Shown here one piece after another: positions 35,777-45,440 of a stretch of DNA of 64,000 nt. The position numbers were made by a program, and so were the translations under genes. Each line of letters begins with the position of its first letter. Within the stretch, counting starts at the first letter, position 1. Source of the stretch: Staphylococcus carnosus (GTDB lineage Bacteria > Bacillota > Bacilli > Staphylococcales > Staphylococcaceae); the NCBI RefSeq assembly GCF_900458435.1, contig NZ_UHCT01000001.1, positions 248,001 to 312,000 on the forward strand, read 5' to 3'. The notes under the pieces are model-generated. The model saw only the letters and a list, made by a program, of their open reading frames with translations, was not told the origin of the DNA and made no database searches.

Positions 35777-37127
35777 AACAGAATTGATTCAAGATGATCA
35801 TGATTACGTATGGCATCCGTTTACACAAATGGGTGTTTATTCAGAAACAGATCCAATAATTATTGAACGCGGAGAAGGCAGTTATCTCTACGATGTAAAC
35901 GGCAAAGCCTATCTCGATGGTTATGCTTCTTTATGGGTGAACGTACACGGTCATAATAATGCTCGATTGAATAATGCGATTAACGAGCAACTTGGTAAAA
36001 TAGCACATTCTACTTTACTCGGGTCTTCAAATGTACCATCAATTGAACTCGCAAAACGTCTAGTAGAAATTACACCAGGCAATTTACGTAAAGTATTTTA
36101 CTCAGATACAGGAAGTGCTTCTGTAGAAATTGCGATTAAGATGGCTTATCAATATTGGAAGAATAAAAACCCGGAAAAGTATGCTGCGAAAAAGAAATTT
36201 CTCACGCTTAAAAACGGATATCATGGAGACACTATAGGAGCAGTGAGTGTCGGTGGCATTGATGCATTTCATGCGATTTTTAAAGATTTGATTTTTGAAA
36301 ATATCCAAGTCGGCTGTCCTTCTTTATTTAAGTCAGATTATGAAACAGAAGCAGAATTAATTGAAAGTATCACAGCTGAAATACGAGAAATATTAGAAAA
36401 GCAAAGTGAAGAAATTTGCGGATTTGTCATTGAACCTTTAATACAAGGGGCAACCGGTTTATATGCGCAGCCTGTTCGATTTTTAAAAGAAGTTGAAAAG
36501 TTATGCCGAGAATTCGGTGTTTTATTAATTGTAGATGAAGTAGCAACAGGATTCGGCCGCACAGGTACTATGTTTGCATGTGAACGTGCAGATGTAAATC
36601 CAGACATTATGTGTTTGGCTAAAGGAATTACAGGAGGATATCTACCGCTTGCGGCTACATTAACTTCTCAAGAAGTATATGATGCTTTCTTAAGCGGCAG
36701 TCATGCAGAAAAGACTTTCTTCCATGGACATACGTATACTGGCAACCAAGTAACATGTTCGGCTGCTATTGAAAACTTGAATTTATTCGAGGAGACAAAC
36801 TTGATTGCACATATTGAGAAAACATCAGCACTATTGAAAAGTGAATTAGAAGCATTAAACAATTTAGATTATGTAGGCAACATTCGAGGTTACGGATTGA
36901 TGTATGGAGTAGAACTCGTTGAACCGAAAGAGACAGAAAGTCCATTATCAATAGCGACAGTTGAAAAGATTATTCAAACTTGTAAAGAAAACGGATTGAT
37001 GATTCGTAATTTAGAAAATGTCATCACATTTGTGCCTGTATTAAATATGAGTGAATCAGAAATTAAAAAAATGACAGACATTTTTAAAAATGCTTTGAAC
37101 CATGTAATGCACGAAACAATAGCTTGA
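35769..37127 (+). CDS. bioA: Adenosylmethionine-8-amino-7-oxononanoate aminotransferase
   Basis: PLP-dependent transaminase making 7,8-diaminopelargonic acid for BioD. 452 residues, class III fold: SDTGSASVEIAIKMAYQYW near residue 114, NGYHGDTIGA near 152, IVDEVATGFGRTG near 255 and the PLP lysine in CLAKGITGGYLPLAAT near 284. It starts eight bases before the bioD stop. No bioB or bioF follows: the operon ends in a terminator. The window therefore shows only the middle of the pathway. Confidence 0.94.
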   Translation: MNKTELIQDDHDYVWHPFTQMGVYSETDPIIIERGEGSYLYDVNGKAYLDGYASLWVNVHGHNNARLNNAINEQLGKIAHSTLLGSSNVPSIELAKRLVEITPGNLRKVFYSDTGSASVEIAIKMAYQYWKNKNPEKYAAKKKFLTLKNGYHGDTIGAVSVGGIDAFHAIFKDLIFENIQVGCPSLFKSDYETEAELIESITAEIREILEKQSEEICGFVIEPLIQGATGLYAQPVRFLKEVEKLCREFGVLLIVDEVATGFGRTGTMFACERADVNPDIMCLAKGITGGYLPLAATLTSQEVYDAFLSGSHAEKTFFHGHTYTGNQVTCSAAIENLNLFEETNLIAHIEKTSALLKSELEALNNLDYVGNIRGYGLMYGVELVEPKETESPLSIATVEKIIQTCKENGLMIRNLENVITFVPVLNMSESEIKKMTDIFKNALNHVMHETIA

Positions 37128-37135
37128 TGCAGAGA

Positions 37136-37178
37136 CCTCTTATAATCTTGGAATAAGGTTATGAGAGGATTTCTTTTT
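37136..37178 (+). terminator. Terminator of the bio operon
   Basis: CCTCTTATAATCTT pairs with AGGTTATGAGAGG, followed by ATTTCTTTTT. Confidence 0.85.
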
Positions 37179-37302
37179 AAATATGCTCAAAGCTTTTCAA
37201 GTTTTCTTGTTGAAAACATATAAATGATATAAAAGTTGTGTGCTATTGTGTATACTACAGATAAAGTGTAACAACCTACAAATAGATAACGGAGGTTATG
37301 GA

Positions 37303-38298
37303 ATGAAATTAAGATATCTGACTGCTGGTTTACTGGCATCAACTTTGTTATTGACGGCGTGTGGACAAGGGGAAAAGAACGAAGATACAAAGTCAGAAAG
37401 CAAGTCTGATTCAGGAAACAAAAATGACGGTTCAGGGTTCAGCAATTCTAAAAAGAAAGATGATAATAATTCAAGCTCTGAACATTCGACGTCACATTCA
37501 GATTCAAAAGACAATTCTAACTCAAGTCATGAAAGCTCTAATAGTGACAATTCTAAAAACGAAGATACCAACAGTACTCAATATTTAGCAAAAGTTTGGG
37601 CAGCCGCATTACCTGCATATCGTTCTTCAGGTAAAAGTCAATTTGATGATATGACAATAACTCACTATGATGTTTCTGGAAATGTGCTCAATCCGTACAA
37701 TGCAAATAACTCAGTTAAATTCCCAGAAGGTACACAAACACTTTCAGGATCGCCGACAGCAGCAGGTAGTGTAACTTATAGCAATAATGGTGATGGTACG
37801 ATAAATGTATATAGTGTACCCACACATTTCCATGACCATGAATGGTTAGAAGATCCAGAGTTCAGTAAAAGTGAATCAAAACGTATTATGGATAATCCGA
37901 AAGTAGTTAAGTTGTATGATGGTAATCAATCTGCTTTAGATGAGATAGCTTCTAAAATAGAAGAGGGCGGACACCTTAAAGAAGATATTGTAAATTACAA
38001 TGGAAGCGATAGTTTAAGCAGTTCAAAAGACTCTGACAGTTCTAGTGAGGATGATTCATCTTCAGATGACAGCAGTTCTTCTGAAGAAGTTACTCGTGAT
38101 AATGTGATTGATAAAGTAGAAGAATATGAAGGCCATAAATTAGATACGGATACTTACACATATAAAGAACCTGAGCAAAAAAGCGATGGTAGCTGGGGCT
38201 TCTCTTTTGATGATAAAGACGGCAACTTAGCAGGTTCTTATGTTGTAGATCCTGATGGTCATGTCACTGAATATGATGCAGATGGAAATGAAGTTTAA
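37303..38298 (+). CDS. DUF4767-type lipoprotein with serine/aspartate linkers
   Basis: 331 residues. Lipoprotein signal ending LLTACGQGE (lipidated Cys near 20). About 75 residues rich in S, D, N and K follow, then a DUF4767-like domain (LAKVWAAALPAYR onward; HFHDHEWLEDPEFSKSESKR near residue 180). A second S/D-rich linker leads to a C-terminal YxxxD-rich domain ending VDPDGHVTEYDADGNEV. ACGGAGGTTATGGA precedes the ATG. The next gene is a shorter paralogue of the middle domain. Function unknown; surface exposure is inferred from the signal. Confidence 0.87.
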   Translation: MKLRYLTAGLLASTLLLTACGQGEKNEDTKSESKSDSGNKNDGSGFSNSKKKDDNNSSSEHSTSHSDSKDNSNSSHESSNSDNSKNEDTNSTQYLAKVWAAALPAYRSSGKSQFDDMTITHYDVSGNVLNPYNANNSVKFPEGTQTLSGSPTAAGSVTYSNNGDGTINVYSVPTHFHDHEWLEDPEFSKSESKRIMDNPKVVKLYDGNQSALDEIASKIEEGGHLKEDIVNYNGSDSLSSSKDSDSSSEDDSSSDDSSSSEEVTRDNVIDKVEEYEGHKLDTDTYTYKEPEQKSDGSWGFSFDDKDGNLAGSYVVDPDGHVTEYDADGNEV

Positions 38299-38485
38299 TA
38301 TTAAATTAATAAAGTAACATAAATGCCTTTGCGGTCGCACTCAAGCGTGTTTTATTGCTGTATTTAGGGAACTTTTTCAAAATATTTTGTTATTTTACAC
38401 ATACTTTTTAACTGAGCGTGTATAGTATTAATAAGCAACATGTTTTCGAAACTTTTTCCAAAACGAGATAAAACAGGAGGTCAGT

Positions 38486-39031
38486 ATGATGTTCAAATAT
38501 GTAGCGGCTGGGGTATTAGCCTCAACATTAGTTGTAACAGCATCCGGACAAGATGAAAAAGGCGCGAAGACGAGTGAGAACGGAAATCTATTGCAAGCAG
38601 TAACGCAAGGAAATGTAGCAGAAGCTGGTGCAGTAACTACTACTGCTTACCAAAAAGAAATAGCCAAAGTTTGGTTAGCGGGATTACCGGATTATCAAAA
38701 TAAAAACGTACCAAATGGTTTTGAAATTAATGTAAGAGATGTATCTGGACAGGCAGTTAATCCAAACATGCCAGCTGAATCTGCAAAATATCCGCAAGGC
38801 ACAAAAGAATTATACGGTAGTGCAAATGCTCAAGGACATGTCGTTTATAAAGAAAATGGCGACGGTACAGTAAGCATTTATGATGTACCTATGCATTTCA
38901 CTGGTCATGATTGGAACAGTGCAGGTTTCAACAAATCAGAAACACAAAGAATTATCGATAATCCAAAAGTAGCTACACCTTATAACGGTGATGAAGCAAC
39001 TATTTCTGCATATGCTTCTACTGTAAAATAA
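38486..39031 (+). CDS. Secreted DUF4767-type paralogue with altered lipobox
   Basis: 181 residues. The signal region FKYVAAGVLASTLVVTASGQ aligns with the lipobox of the preceding paralogue (LTACGQ), but the cysteine is serine. The protein should therefore be released by signal peptidase I, or stay membrane-anchored, rather than be lipidated. The domain from about residue 50 (IAKVWLAGLPDYQ, then HFTGHDWNSAGFNKSETQR) matches the DUF4767 part of the neighbour; both linkers and the C-terminal domain are missing. AGGAGGTCAGT precedes the ATG. Function unknown. Confidence 0.85.
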   Translation: MMFKYVAAGVLASTLVVTASGQDEKGAKTSENGNLLQAVTQGNVAEAGAVTTTAYQKEIAKVWLAGLPDYQNKNVPNGFEINVRDVSGQAVNPNMPAESAKYPQGTKELYGSANAQGHVVYKENGDGTVSIYDVPMHFTGHDWNSAGFNKSETQRIIDNPKVATPYNGDEATISAYASTVK

Positions 39032-39046
39032 TAGTCAGACATAAAG

Positions 39047-39088
39047 AAGCACCTATCCTTCAAGTGGTGAGAAGGATGGGTGCTTTTG
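39047..39088. terminator. Terminator between convergent genes
   Basis: GAAGCACCTATCCTTC pairs with GAAGGATGGGTGCTTTT. Confidence 0.88.
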
Positions 39089-40228
39089 TTATTTTCGATA
39101 TTGATTGAAATCAATAATGTTACTATTGTTGTTAGATTGCGGAGGTTCAGTATTATTTGATTCATCATCTTCTGTCTCTATTTGTTCAAACAACTTTGCT
39201 AAATCTTCCTCAGTTTTGATTTTGCCATCCATTATTTGTGTGATGACTTGAGCGACTTCGTCTTCATCATCTTCTTTAAGTCCGATTAATTCAGCAATCA
39301 TATCACGCATACCTTCATCTTGACCAGCTTCAGCGAATGCTGCAATTGCATCTTCCACATTTTCAGGCGCTTTGTCTGTCATGGCTTGCAGCTTTTTCAT
39401 TTGCGCTAATTCTTCATACATTTCTCTTTCTTCAGGTGAAACTAAATCTAACGGGTCGATACCTTTAAAGGCAAAGTATTCTTGCAAGAATTCAAATACA
39501 TCTACAGGCATATATAAAATATGTGATAATTCATCTTTACCGATAATAAAGACTTCTAAATCTAACTCTCCCATTTCGTCATAAGGAATGGTGTTGCGAT
39601 TTTCAATCATAAAGTAAGCAATCAGTCCAAGAGCATCAGGACTTAAGCGTTCAAATAATTCAAATGGATCTTCCATCAATTTATCTTCGATTAAGTTGAT
39701 AATGTAATCTTCATTACCTTTAGAGAAACCTTTAATTTTGAAAATACGACAGATTTCTTTTAAATCTTTGACATAGAAATTAGATAAATAGTCTCGTAAA
39801 TATAAATGTTCATATTCTTCACGTGCTTCTTCAGTGAAATGCATGTCTATCAACATTTCCATTTCTTCGTCATCTAATGGTGTTAATGGACGATACTTGC
39901 CGCCTAAGACGTATTGGTTATATTTATTTAAGAAGTTTACATCAATATAATAACTATCTTTTTCAAGAGACATCAGGTAGTTTGTTGTCATTAAATATTC
40001 CATTTCATATGCTTGATTACTTGGTAAAGCAGGTGTATCAGTTTCTGACATGATTAAACTTTCAATCAACTGCTTTTCTGTGTTGGAGATATATTTAGCA
40101 AATTCACGGTAAATTTGTTCTTCTGGTACATTTCCAGAATGACTTTTAGTAAAGTCTTTATTGAAAGCTTCAATCGCAGCAAGCAGTTGAAGTTTATTTC
40201 CTTTAATGCTGAAAGGGAATTGTTCCAA
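39089..40228 (-). CDS. Conserved acidic protein of unknown function
   Basis: 379-residue cytosolic protein, strongly acidic, without membrane segments. A SAP-like helix-extended-helix pattern is visible at about 155-185 (LKEICRIFKIKGFSKGNEDY followed by LIEDKLM). The rest is helical with many E and D residues, and the C-terminus is low-complexity (N- and E-rich). The start is TTG, nine bases after GAGGTGACCTATT. I do not recognise the family. The SAP-like part could bind nucleic acid, which is only a suggestion. Confidence 0.8.
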   Translation of the reverse strand: MEQFPFSIKGNKLQLLAAIEAFNKDFTKSHSGNVPEEQIYREFAKYISNTEKQLIESLIMSETDTPALPSNQAYEMEYLMTTNYLMSLEKDSYYIDVNFLNKYNQYVLGGKYRPLTPLDDEEMEMLIDMHFTEEAREEYEHLYLRDYLSNFYVKDLKEICRIFKIKGFSKGNEDYIINLIEDKLMEDPFELFERLSPDALGLIAYFMIENRNTIPYDEMGELDLEVFIIGKDELSHILYMPVDVFEFLQEYFAFKGIDPLDLVSPEEREMYEELAQMKKLQAMTDKAPENVEDAIAAFAEAGQDEGMRDMIAELIGLKEDDEDEVAQVITQIMDGKIKTEEDLAKLFEQIETEDDESNNTEPPQSNNNSNIIDFNQYRK

Positions 40229-40369
40229 AATAGGTCACCTCATGAATAGTAGATTTACTTTACTCTACATTTTAACGTAATGTAGATGAATGACCTAATA
40301 ATTACACTATTTAAGTTGGAAATATGGTAAATTGATAGATAGAAATCCTGCAAACAAGGAGAACAGACT

Positions 40370-40555
40370 ATGGATATGACAACTATCGTTTTTGCATTAA
40401 TTATATTAGTAAGCTTTATATTAACTAATATGATTTCCAATCGATTTATTAAATATAAAGACAGTACAGGTTTATTCCTGCTTACTCGTGTCGGTATTTT
40501 TATAGGTATTTATCTCGTTTTATTTGGTGTATATTATTTAATATTCTTAACTTAA
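40370..40555 (+). CDS. Small two-helix membrane protein (61 residues)
   Basis: Two hydrophobic helices (about 5-22 and 36-59) joined by a basic loop SNRFIKYKDSTG. AAGGAGAACAGACT precedes the ATG, a convincing ribosome site. No family is recognised. A strong terminator follows. Confidence 0.75.
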   Translation: MDMTTIVFALIILVSFILTNMISNRFIKYKDSTGLFLLTRVGIFIGIYLVLFGVYYLIFLT

Positions 40556-40580
40556 AAGTGCGATAAGTCTTTTGGAAAAG

Positions 40581-40647
40581 AAAGCCGGAAGTACAAACGG
40601 AGCTGAGTTATTTATTCCTCAGAACCTGAAGTACTTCCGGCTTTTTG
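40581..40647. terminator. Terminator between convergent genes
   Basis: AAAGCCGGAAGTAC pairs with GTACTTCCGGCTTTTT. Confidence 0.9.
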
Positions 40648-40682
40648 TGGCTATATGTTGAAATAAATTTTATTTTTAAAGC

Positions 40683-41387
40683 TTATACAGGTCGAACTGT
40701 AATTTCATTTACATTCACATAGTCTGGTTGAGATAAAGCATACACGACAGCGTTTGCGATATCTTTAGGTTCTAGCTTTTTACGATCTTCTGGTTGATAA
40801 TGTCTCGTTATTTCTGTATCAACCAAACCAGGTGAGATGCTTGTTGCACGAATACCTGTTTTAGCAAGTTCTTTTTCTAAACCTTGTGTAATCGCATGAA
40901 CAGCTGTTTTAGTCGCACTGTAAATAGCACTGCTTTTTGTTACTTCAAACCCTGAAATAGAAGCAATATTAAAGATATGACCGCTAGATTGTTGTTGGAA
41001 ATGCGGCATTACAGCATTAATAGCATATAATAAGCCTTTCACATTTACATCAATCATGTCATCCCAAGCTTCAACTTGGCCCTCTGTAATTTTTGAAGAT
41101 TTCATTTGGCCAGCACTGTTAACTAAAATATCAACTTGACCGAACTGTTCAATTGTTTGTTTTACAACATTATCTACTTCATCACGGTTGGTAACATCTG
41201 CAGTCATAATATCAAAATGTTTAGCGCCTGCTTTACGCAATTCTGCAGAAACTGCTTCAAGTTTATCTTCACTGCGTGCAACTAATACTACTGTGGCACC
41301 TTCATTTGCGAGTTTCAATGCAATGGCTTTACCGATACCGCTGCTCGCACCAGTAATGATGGCTACTTTCTTATTAATTTCAGTCAT
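40683..41387 (-). CDS. Short-chain dehydrogenase/reductase
   Basis: 234 residues, classical [15 protein letters not shown] near residue 12 for NAD(P), NSAGQMKS near 90, the catalytic serine in NIASISGFE near 140 and YSATK near 155. Its length is typical. The substrate is not predictable from sequence. GGCGGAGAATGA precedes the ATG. It is alone, between a small membrane protein gene and the divergent FMN-dependent enzyme gene. Confidence 0.93.
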   Translation of the reverse strand: MTEINKKVAIITGASSGIGKAIALKLANEGATVVLVARSEDKLEAVSAELRKAGAKHFDIMTADVTNRDEVDNVVKQTIEQFGQVDILVNSAGQMKSSKITEGQVEAWDDMIDVNVKGLLYAINAVMPHFQQQSSGHIFNIASISGFEVTKSSAIYSATKTAVHAITQGLEKELAKTGIRATSISPGLVDTEITRHYQPEDRKKLEPKDIANAVVYALSQPDYVNVNEITVRPV

Positions 41388-41682
41388 TCATTCTCCGCCT
41401 TTCATTTTAATAAATTAGCTCTACATTATCATAATACCTTTTCTGGTATAGGGTTAAGCAAGAAATAAGATTGGTTCATTTATGATATATGTCAAAGTGA
41501 TGAAGTGTGTTGCGTTAATAATAAATTAGACAGAGCTATCAATCGAATTACAGCATTATTAATAATAGTAGAAACAATCTCGATTGATAGATATGTTGTT
41601 GTTCAATCTTTGCAAAAAGCAGTATTCCCCATTCTGCCGGTAGTTTAATATGATGTTGAGGGCGTGAAATCGACATTCAAGG

Positions 41683-41697
41683 ATGAAACGCTTTCAT
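41683..41697 (+). promoter_or_regulatory. Catabolite-responsive element
   Basis: ATGAAACGCTTTCAT matches the CcpA consensus fully. It lies about 100 bp before the glutamate synthase-like gene, in a 410-bp intergenic region (41388-41797) that otherwise holds only a -10-like TACAAT near 41719 and a small GC-rich hairpin (AGCGG/CCGCT) near 41741. Confidence 0.75.
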
Positions 41698-41797
41698 TTT
41701 TATCGTACAATTGGGATACAATTAGATTGTGGGCGCGTGAAGCGGTGAGGGCCGCTGAAAATTACGGGCAATATATAGAGAGAAAGGGGAGTCTAAT

Positions 41798-43411
41798 ATG
41801 ATTGTGCTTACAGTGCTTCAATTTATTATCAATACGATTTTAGTAGGTGCACTTTTAGCTATTATTATCACAGCGTTAGTTTTATTGTTTAAAGACAAAA
41901 GACAGAAACAACATAGTGTATTAAGAAATTATCCAGTGTTAGCTCGGGTTCGTTACTTTTTTGAAAAAATAGGACCGGAATTGCGTCAATATTTGTATTC
42001 TGATGATACGAAAGGTAAACCATTTTCACGTAGTCAGTATACAAGTATTGTGAAAGCAGGAAAGTATAAATCACGTATGGCAAGTTTCGGGACTGAGTAT
42101 GATTATGAAGATGGATTTTATATCCAAAATACAATGTTTCCAAAACAAGCTTCAGAATTACGTATTGATCAAACAGGAATGATTTCAACGTTTATTTATA
42201 AAATAGATAATGAACGGTTGTTTGACCGTGATGAACATCGCGTAGAAGATAAGGTGGATCCATTTTACTTATCTGACGAAGATGCTGTAGTGCTTGGAGA
42301 AAATTTGGAACATCCTTACAAAGTGAAACGTCTTGTCGGCCAATCCGGAATGAGTTATGGTGCATTAGGTGAAAATGCGATTACTGCATTGTCAATCGGG
42401 TTAGGACGTGCAGGTACTTGGATGAATACCGGTGAGGGCGGTTTATCCAATCATCATTTAAAAGGCGGCGGCGACATCATTTTCCAAATTGGGTCTGGAT
42501 TATTTGGTGTACGTACAGCTGATGCAAAATTTGACCCTAAAGCATTCAAAACTTTAGCCAAAAGAGACCAGATAAAAGCGTTTGAGATTAAATTGGCACA
42601 AGGCGCAAAAACACGCGGCGGTCACATGGAAGGTGAAAAGGTTACAGAAGAAATTGCAAATATCCGTCATGTAGAACCGGGTAAAACCATTAATTCACCG
42701 AACCGTTTTGATTTCATTCATAGTAATGACGACTTAATCGATTTTGTGACAGAGCTTCAAGAAATGGGTCAAAAACCAGTAGGCTTCAAAATCGTTGTCA
42801 GCAAAGTAGCAGAAATCGAAGAGCTTGTTAAAACGATGGCAAAACGCAAAGAGTATCCGAACTTTATCACAGTAGATAGCGGTGAAGGCGGTACGGGTGC
42901 GACATTCCAAGAATTGCAAGATGGTGTCGGTTTACCTTTATTTACTGCGTTGCCGATTGTGTCTGGAATGCTAGAAAAATACGGCATACGTGACCACGTT
43001 AAGATTTTTGCATCCGGCAAGTTAGTTACACCAGATAAAGTTGCGATTGCGCTTGGATTAGGTGCAGATTTAGTCAATGTAGCACGCGGTATGATGATCA
43101 GTGTTGGTTGTATTATGAGTCAACAATGTCATATGAACACATGCCCAGTAGGCGTAGCTACAACAAATCCTAAATTAGAAAAAGGCTTGATAGTCAGCGA
43201 GAAAAACTATCGTGTTACGAATTATATTACGAGCATGCACGAAGGGTTATTTAATTTAGCTGCAGCGGTCGGTGTTGAAAGTCCGACTGAAATTACACAA
43301 GATCATGTCATTATTAAAGAAGGCGGCGGTTTGCGAACAATCGGTGATTATAAATTAAAACTGATTGAAACAGGACGAGAAGCAGAACGCCAAAGAGAAA
43401 CAGCTTCATAA
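41798..43411 (+). CDS. FMN-binding glutamate synthase-like protein
   Basis: 537 residues: an N-terminal membrane helix (about 5-27), then the FMN-binding synthase barrel of glutamate synthase (GltB central domain). Visible are GQSGMSYGALGENAITALS near residue 185, NTGEGGLSNHH, the DSGEGGTGATFQELQDGVG segment near 360 and CIMSQQCHMNTCPVGVATTNP near 445 with its iron-sulfur cysteines. The glutaminase domain is absent, so glutamate synthesis from glutamine is unlikely by this protein alone. Family members occur as single-gene oxidoreductases of unknown substrate. A cre site suggests catabolite control. Confidence 0.92.
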   Translation: MIVLTVLQFIINTILVGALLAIIITALVLLFKDKRQKQHSVLRNYPVLARVRYFFEKIGPELRQYLYSDDTKGKPFSRSQYTSIVKAGKYKSRMASFGTEYDYEDGFYIQNTMFPKQASELRIDQTGMISTFIYKIDNERLFDRDEHRVEDKVDPFYLSDEDAVVLGENLEHPYKVKRLVGQSGMSYGALGENAITALSIGLGRAGTWMNTGEGGLSNHHLKGGGDIIFQIGSGLFGVRTADAKFDPKAFKTLAKRDQIKAFEIKLAQGAKTRGGHMEGEKVTEEIANIRHVEPGKTINSPNRFDFIHSNDDLIDFVTELQEMGQKPVGFKIVVSKVAEIEELVKTMAKRKEYPNFITVDSGEGGTGATFQELQDGVGLPLFTALPIVSGMLEKYGIRDHVKIFASGKLVTPDKVAIALGLGADLVNVARGMMISVGCIMSQQCHMNTCPVGVATTNPKLEKGLIVSEKNYRVTNYITSMHEGLFNLAAAVGVESPTEITQDHVIIKEGGGLRTIGDYKLKLIETGREAERQRETAS

Positions 43412-43421
43412 AAATATGATT

Positions 43422-43452
43422 AAGACAGACGTGAGGGCGTCTGTCTTTTTTA
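43422..43452 (+). terminator. Terminator after the FMN-dependent enzyme gene
   Basis: AAGACAGACG pairs perfectly with CGTCTGTCTT around TGAGGG, followed by T6. Confidence 0.93.
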
Positions 43453-43593
43453 TGTAAAGCAACCATATTATGTATGTTACTTAATATAATTAACAAACAA
43501 ACTTAAAGACGGCTTAAATTCTATTATGGTATGATAAGGAGCATGCCAAAAAAGTGAAATGAAAGAAAAGTAATAATTAAAAGGAGATGAAAT

Positions 43594-45048
43594 ATGTCTT
43601 TAAAATCAAAATTAATCATGATTGTAACCATGCTTTTAGGCGGATTCTTCGGTTTATTGAATGAAACTTTATTAGCAACTGCTTTACCAAGTATTATGAA
43701 AGATTTCAATATCGAATATACTCAAGTACAATGGCTGACAACGGCCTTCTTACTTACAAATGGTGTTGTAATCCCATTATCTGCTATGATTATTCAACGT
43801 TATAGCACGCGTCAGGTCTTTTTAACTGCAATTCTTATATTCTTAATCGGTACAGTTGTTGCAGGTTTCAGCCCGAACTTCACAGTTTTATTAGTTGCAC
43901 GTATTGTGCAAGCGTTAGGTTCAGGTATTATGATGCCTTTAATGATGACAACCATTCTTGATATCTTCGAACCACATGAACGTGGTAAATACATGGGGAT
44001 ATTTGGTTTAGTTATCGGATTAGCTCCGGCAATCGGACCAACTTTATCAGGTTATCTTGTAGAATATTATGATTGGCGTTCTTTATTCCATGTTGTGACA
44101 CCTATCGCAGCACTGACGTTCTTACTGAGTTTGAAATTTATCAAAAATGTGGGAACGACACGAAAAGTACCTATTGACTTGATTTCTATCGTACTTTCAG
44201 TACTTGGATTCGGAGGACTTTTATATGGTACAAGTTCGATTTCTAGAGATGGTTGGGATGATCCGATTGTCCTTACAACTATTCTAGGCGGTCTCGTACT
44301 GGTTGTACTCTTTATCTTCCGTCAAACACGCCTTGAAACACCATTGCTTGATTTCCGTGTGTTTAAAGAAGGTCAGTTCGCAGTGGGTATTTTAATTATG
44401 GCATTGACAATGATTGCTATGATCGGTTCTGAAACAGTTTTACCAATTTTTGTACAGAATATTATGGGCAAACCTGCTTTAGAATCTGGATTAACCCTTT
44501 TACCAGGTGCTATTGTGATGGGTTTTATGTCTGTCTTTTCCGGGTTGCTATTTGAAAAATTCGGTGCAAAAATTTTAGCATTTATCGGCATGGGCATTGT
44601 GGTAATTACGACATCTTATTTTGTCTTCATGGATGAACACACTTCAACAGTAATGTTATCGACAGTTTATGCTATTCGTATGATTGGTATTGCACTAGGA
44701 TTGATGCCATTGATGACACATACAATGAATCAGTTGTCTCATCAAATGAACGCGCATGGTTCTTCAATGACGAATACCGTTCAGCAAATTTCTGCTTCAA
44801 TCGGTACAGCGATTCTGTTTACAATAATGAGTCATTATGCAAAAGCATTTAAACCAGATATGGCAGATTATAAAGGCATGGCACCTAAAGAAATCAAAGC
44901 AACTATTGCCAAAGATGCAATGTTGAATGGTTATCATGCTGCTTTCTGGTTCACTGTTATTATCGCGATTATCGCATTCTTCAGTGTCTTCTTGCTGAAA
45001 AATAAAAAGAAAGCAAAACAATCCGCTTCTATTGAACATAACGCTTAG
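43594..45048 (+). CDS. DHA2-family MFS multidrug exporter
   Basis: 484 residues with 14 predicted helices, typical of the EmrB/QacA (DHA2) drug:H+ antiporters. Motif D1 region LLNETLLATALPSIMKDFN lies at the N-terminus; motif A-like RYSTRQVFLTA and motif C GLAPAIGPTLSGYLVEYYDW (near 145) are present. It resembles the LmrB lincosamide-exporter branch. AAAAGGAGATGAAAT precedes the ATG. It is monocistronic, with terminators on both sides. Substrate unknown. Confidence 0.93.
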   Translation: MSLKSKLIMIVTMLLGGFFGLLNETLLATALPSIMKDFNIEYTQVQWLTTAFLLTNGVVIPLSAMIIQRYSTRQVFLTAILIFLIGTVVAGFSPNFTVLLVARIVQALGSGIMMPLMMTTILDIFEPHERGKYMGIFGLVIGLAPAIGPTLSGYLVEYYDWRSLFHVVTPIAALTFLLSLKFIKNVGTTRKVPIDLISIVLSVLGFGGLLYGTSSISRDGWDDPIVLTTILGGLVLVVLFIFRQTRLETPLLDFRVFKEGQFAVGILIMALTMIAMIGSETVLPIFVQNIMGKPALESGLTLLPGAIVMGFMSVFSGLLFEKFGAKILAFIGMGIVVITTSYFVFMDEHTSTVMLSTVYAIRMIGIALGLMPLMTHTMNQLSHQMNAHGSSMTNTVQQISASIGTAILFTIMSHYAKAFKPDMADYKGMAPKEIKATIAKDAMLNGYHAAFWFTVIIAIIAFFSVFLLKNKKKAKQSASIEHNA

Positions 45049-45142
45049 CTTATAGAAAAAGAAGAGTTGGATTATAAAGCGGAATCTCTAATCACACATT
45101 AATATGAACATATAAAAAGGAAGGTAACTTCTGAAATGATAT

Positions 45143-45190
45143 AGCACCCAAAAAGTTGGAACTAACGGTTCAGCTTTTGGGTGCTTATTT
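45143..45190 (+). terminator. Terminator after the MFS exporter gene
   Basis: AGCACCCAAAAAG pairs with CTTTTGGGTGCT, followed by TATTT. Confidence 0.85.
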
Positions 45191-45339
45191 ATATTCCATT
45201 ATTTTTTAATATCAACATTTTAATTAACTTCTAATATCTTAATTTTATGGTAATCCAGCCACGCAACTCCCAGTTTTCAAAGAGTTTATTTGCGATAGAA
45301 CTTAAAAAATGAATAGATTGAATATGTTTTTAAATTATA

Positions 45340-45390
45340 TTGACACCCTCTAAAGCACAATTTATAATTACATTGATAACGATTATCAAT
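45340..45390 (+). promoter_or_regulatory. efeO promoter with Fur box
   Basis: Consensus-like promoter TTGACA (45340-45345), 17-bp spacer, TATAAT (45363-45368), directly followed by ATTGATAACGATTATCAAT (45372-45390), a near-perfect Fur box covering the transcription start. Iron-bound Fur should repress the operon. Confidence 0.92.
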
Positions 45391-45440
45391 TTCATTTGCA
45401 AAGATTAAATTGGGAAGTTGAAAAAATAAGAGGTGACGAT

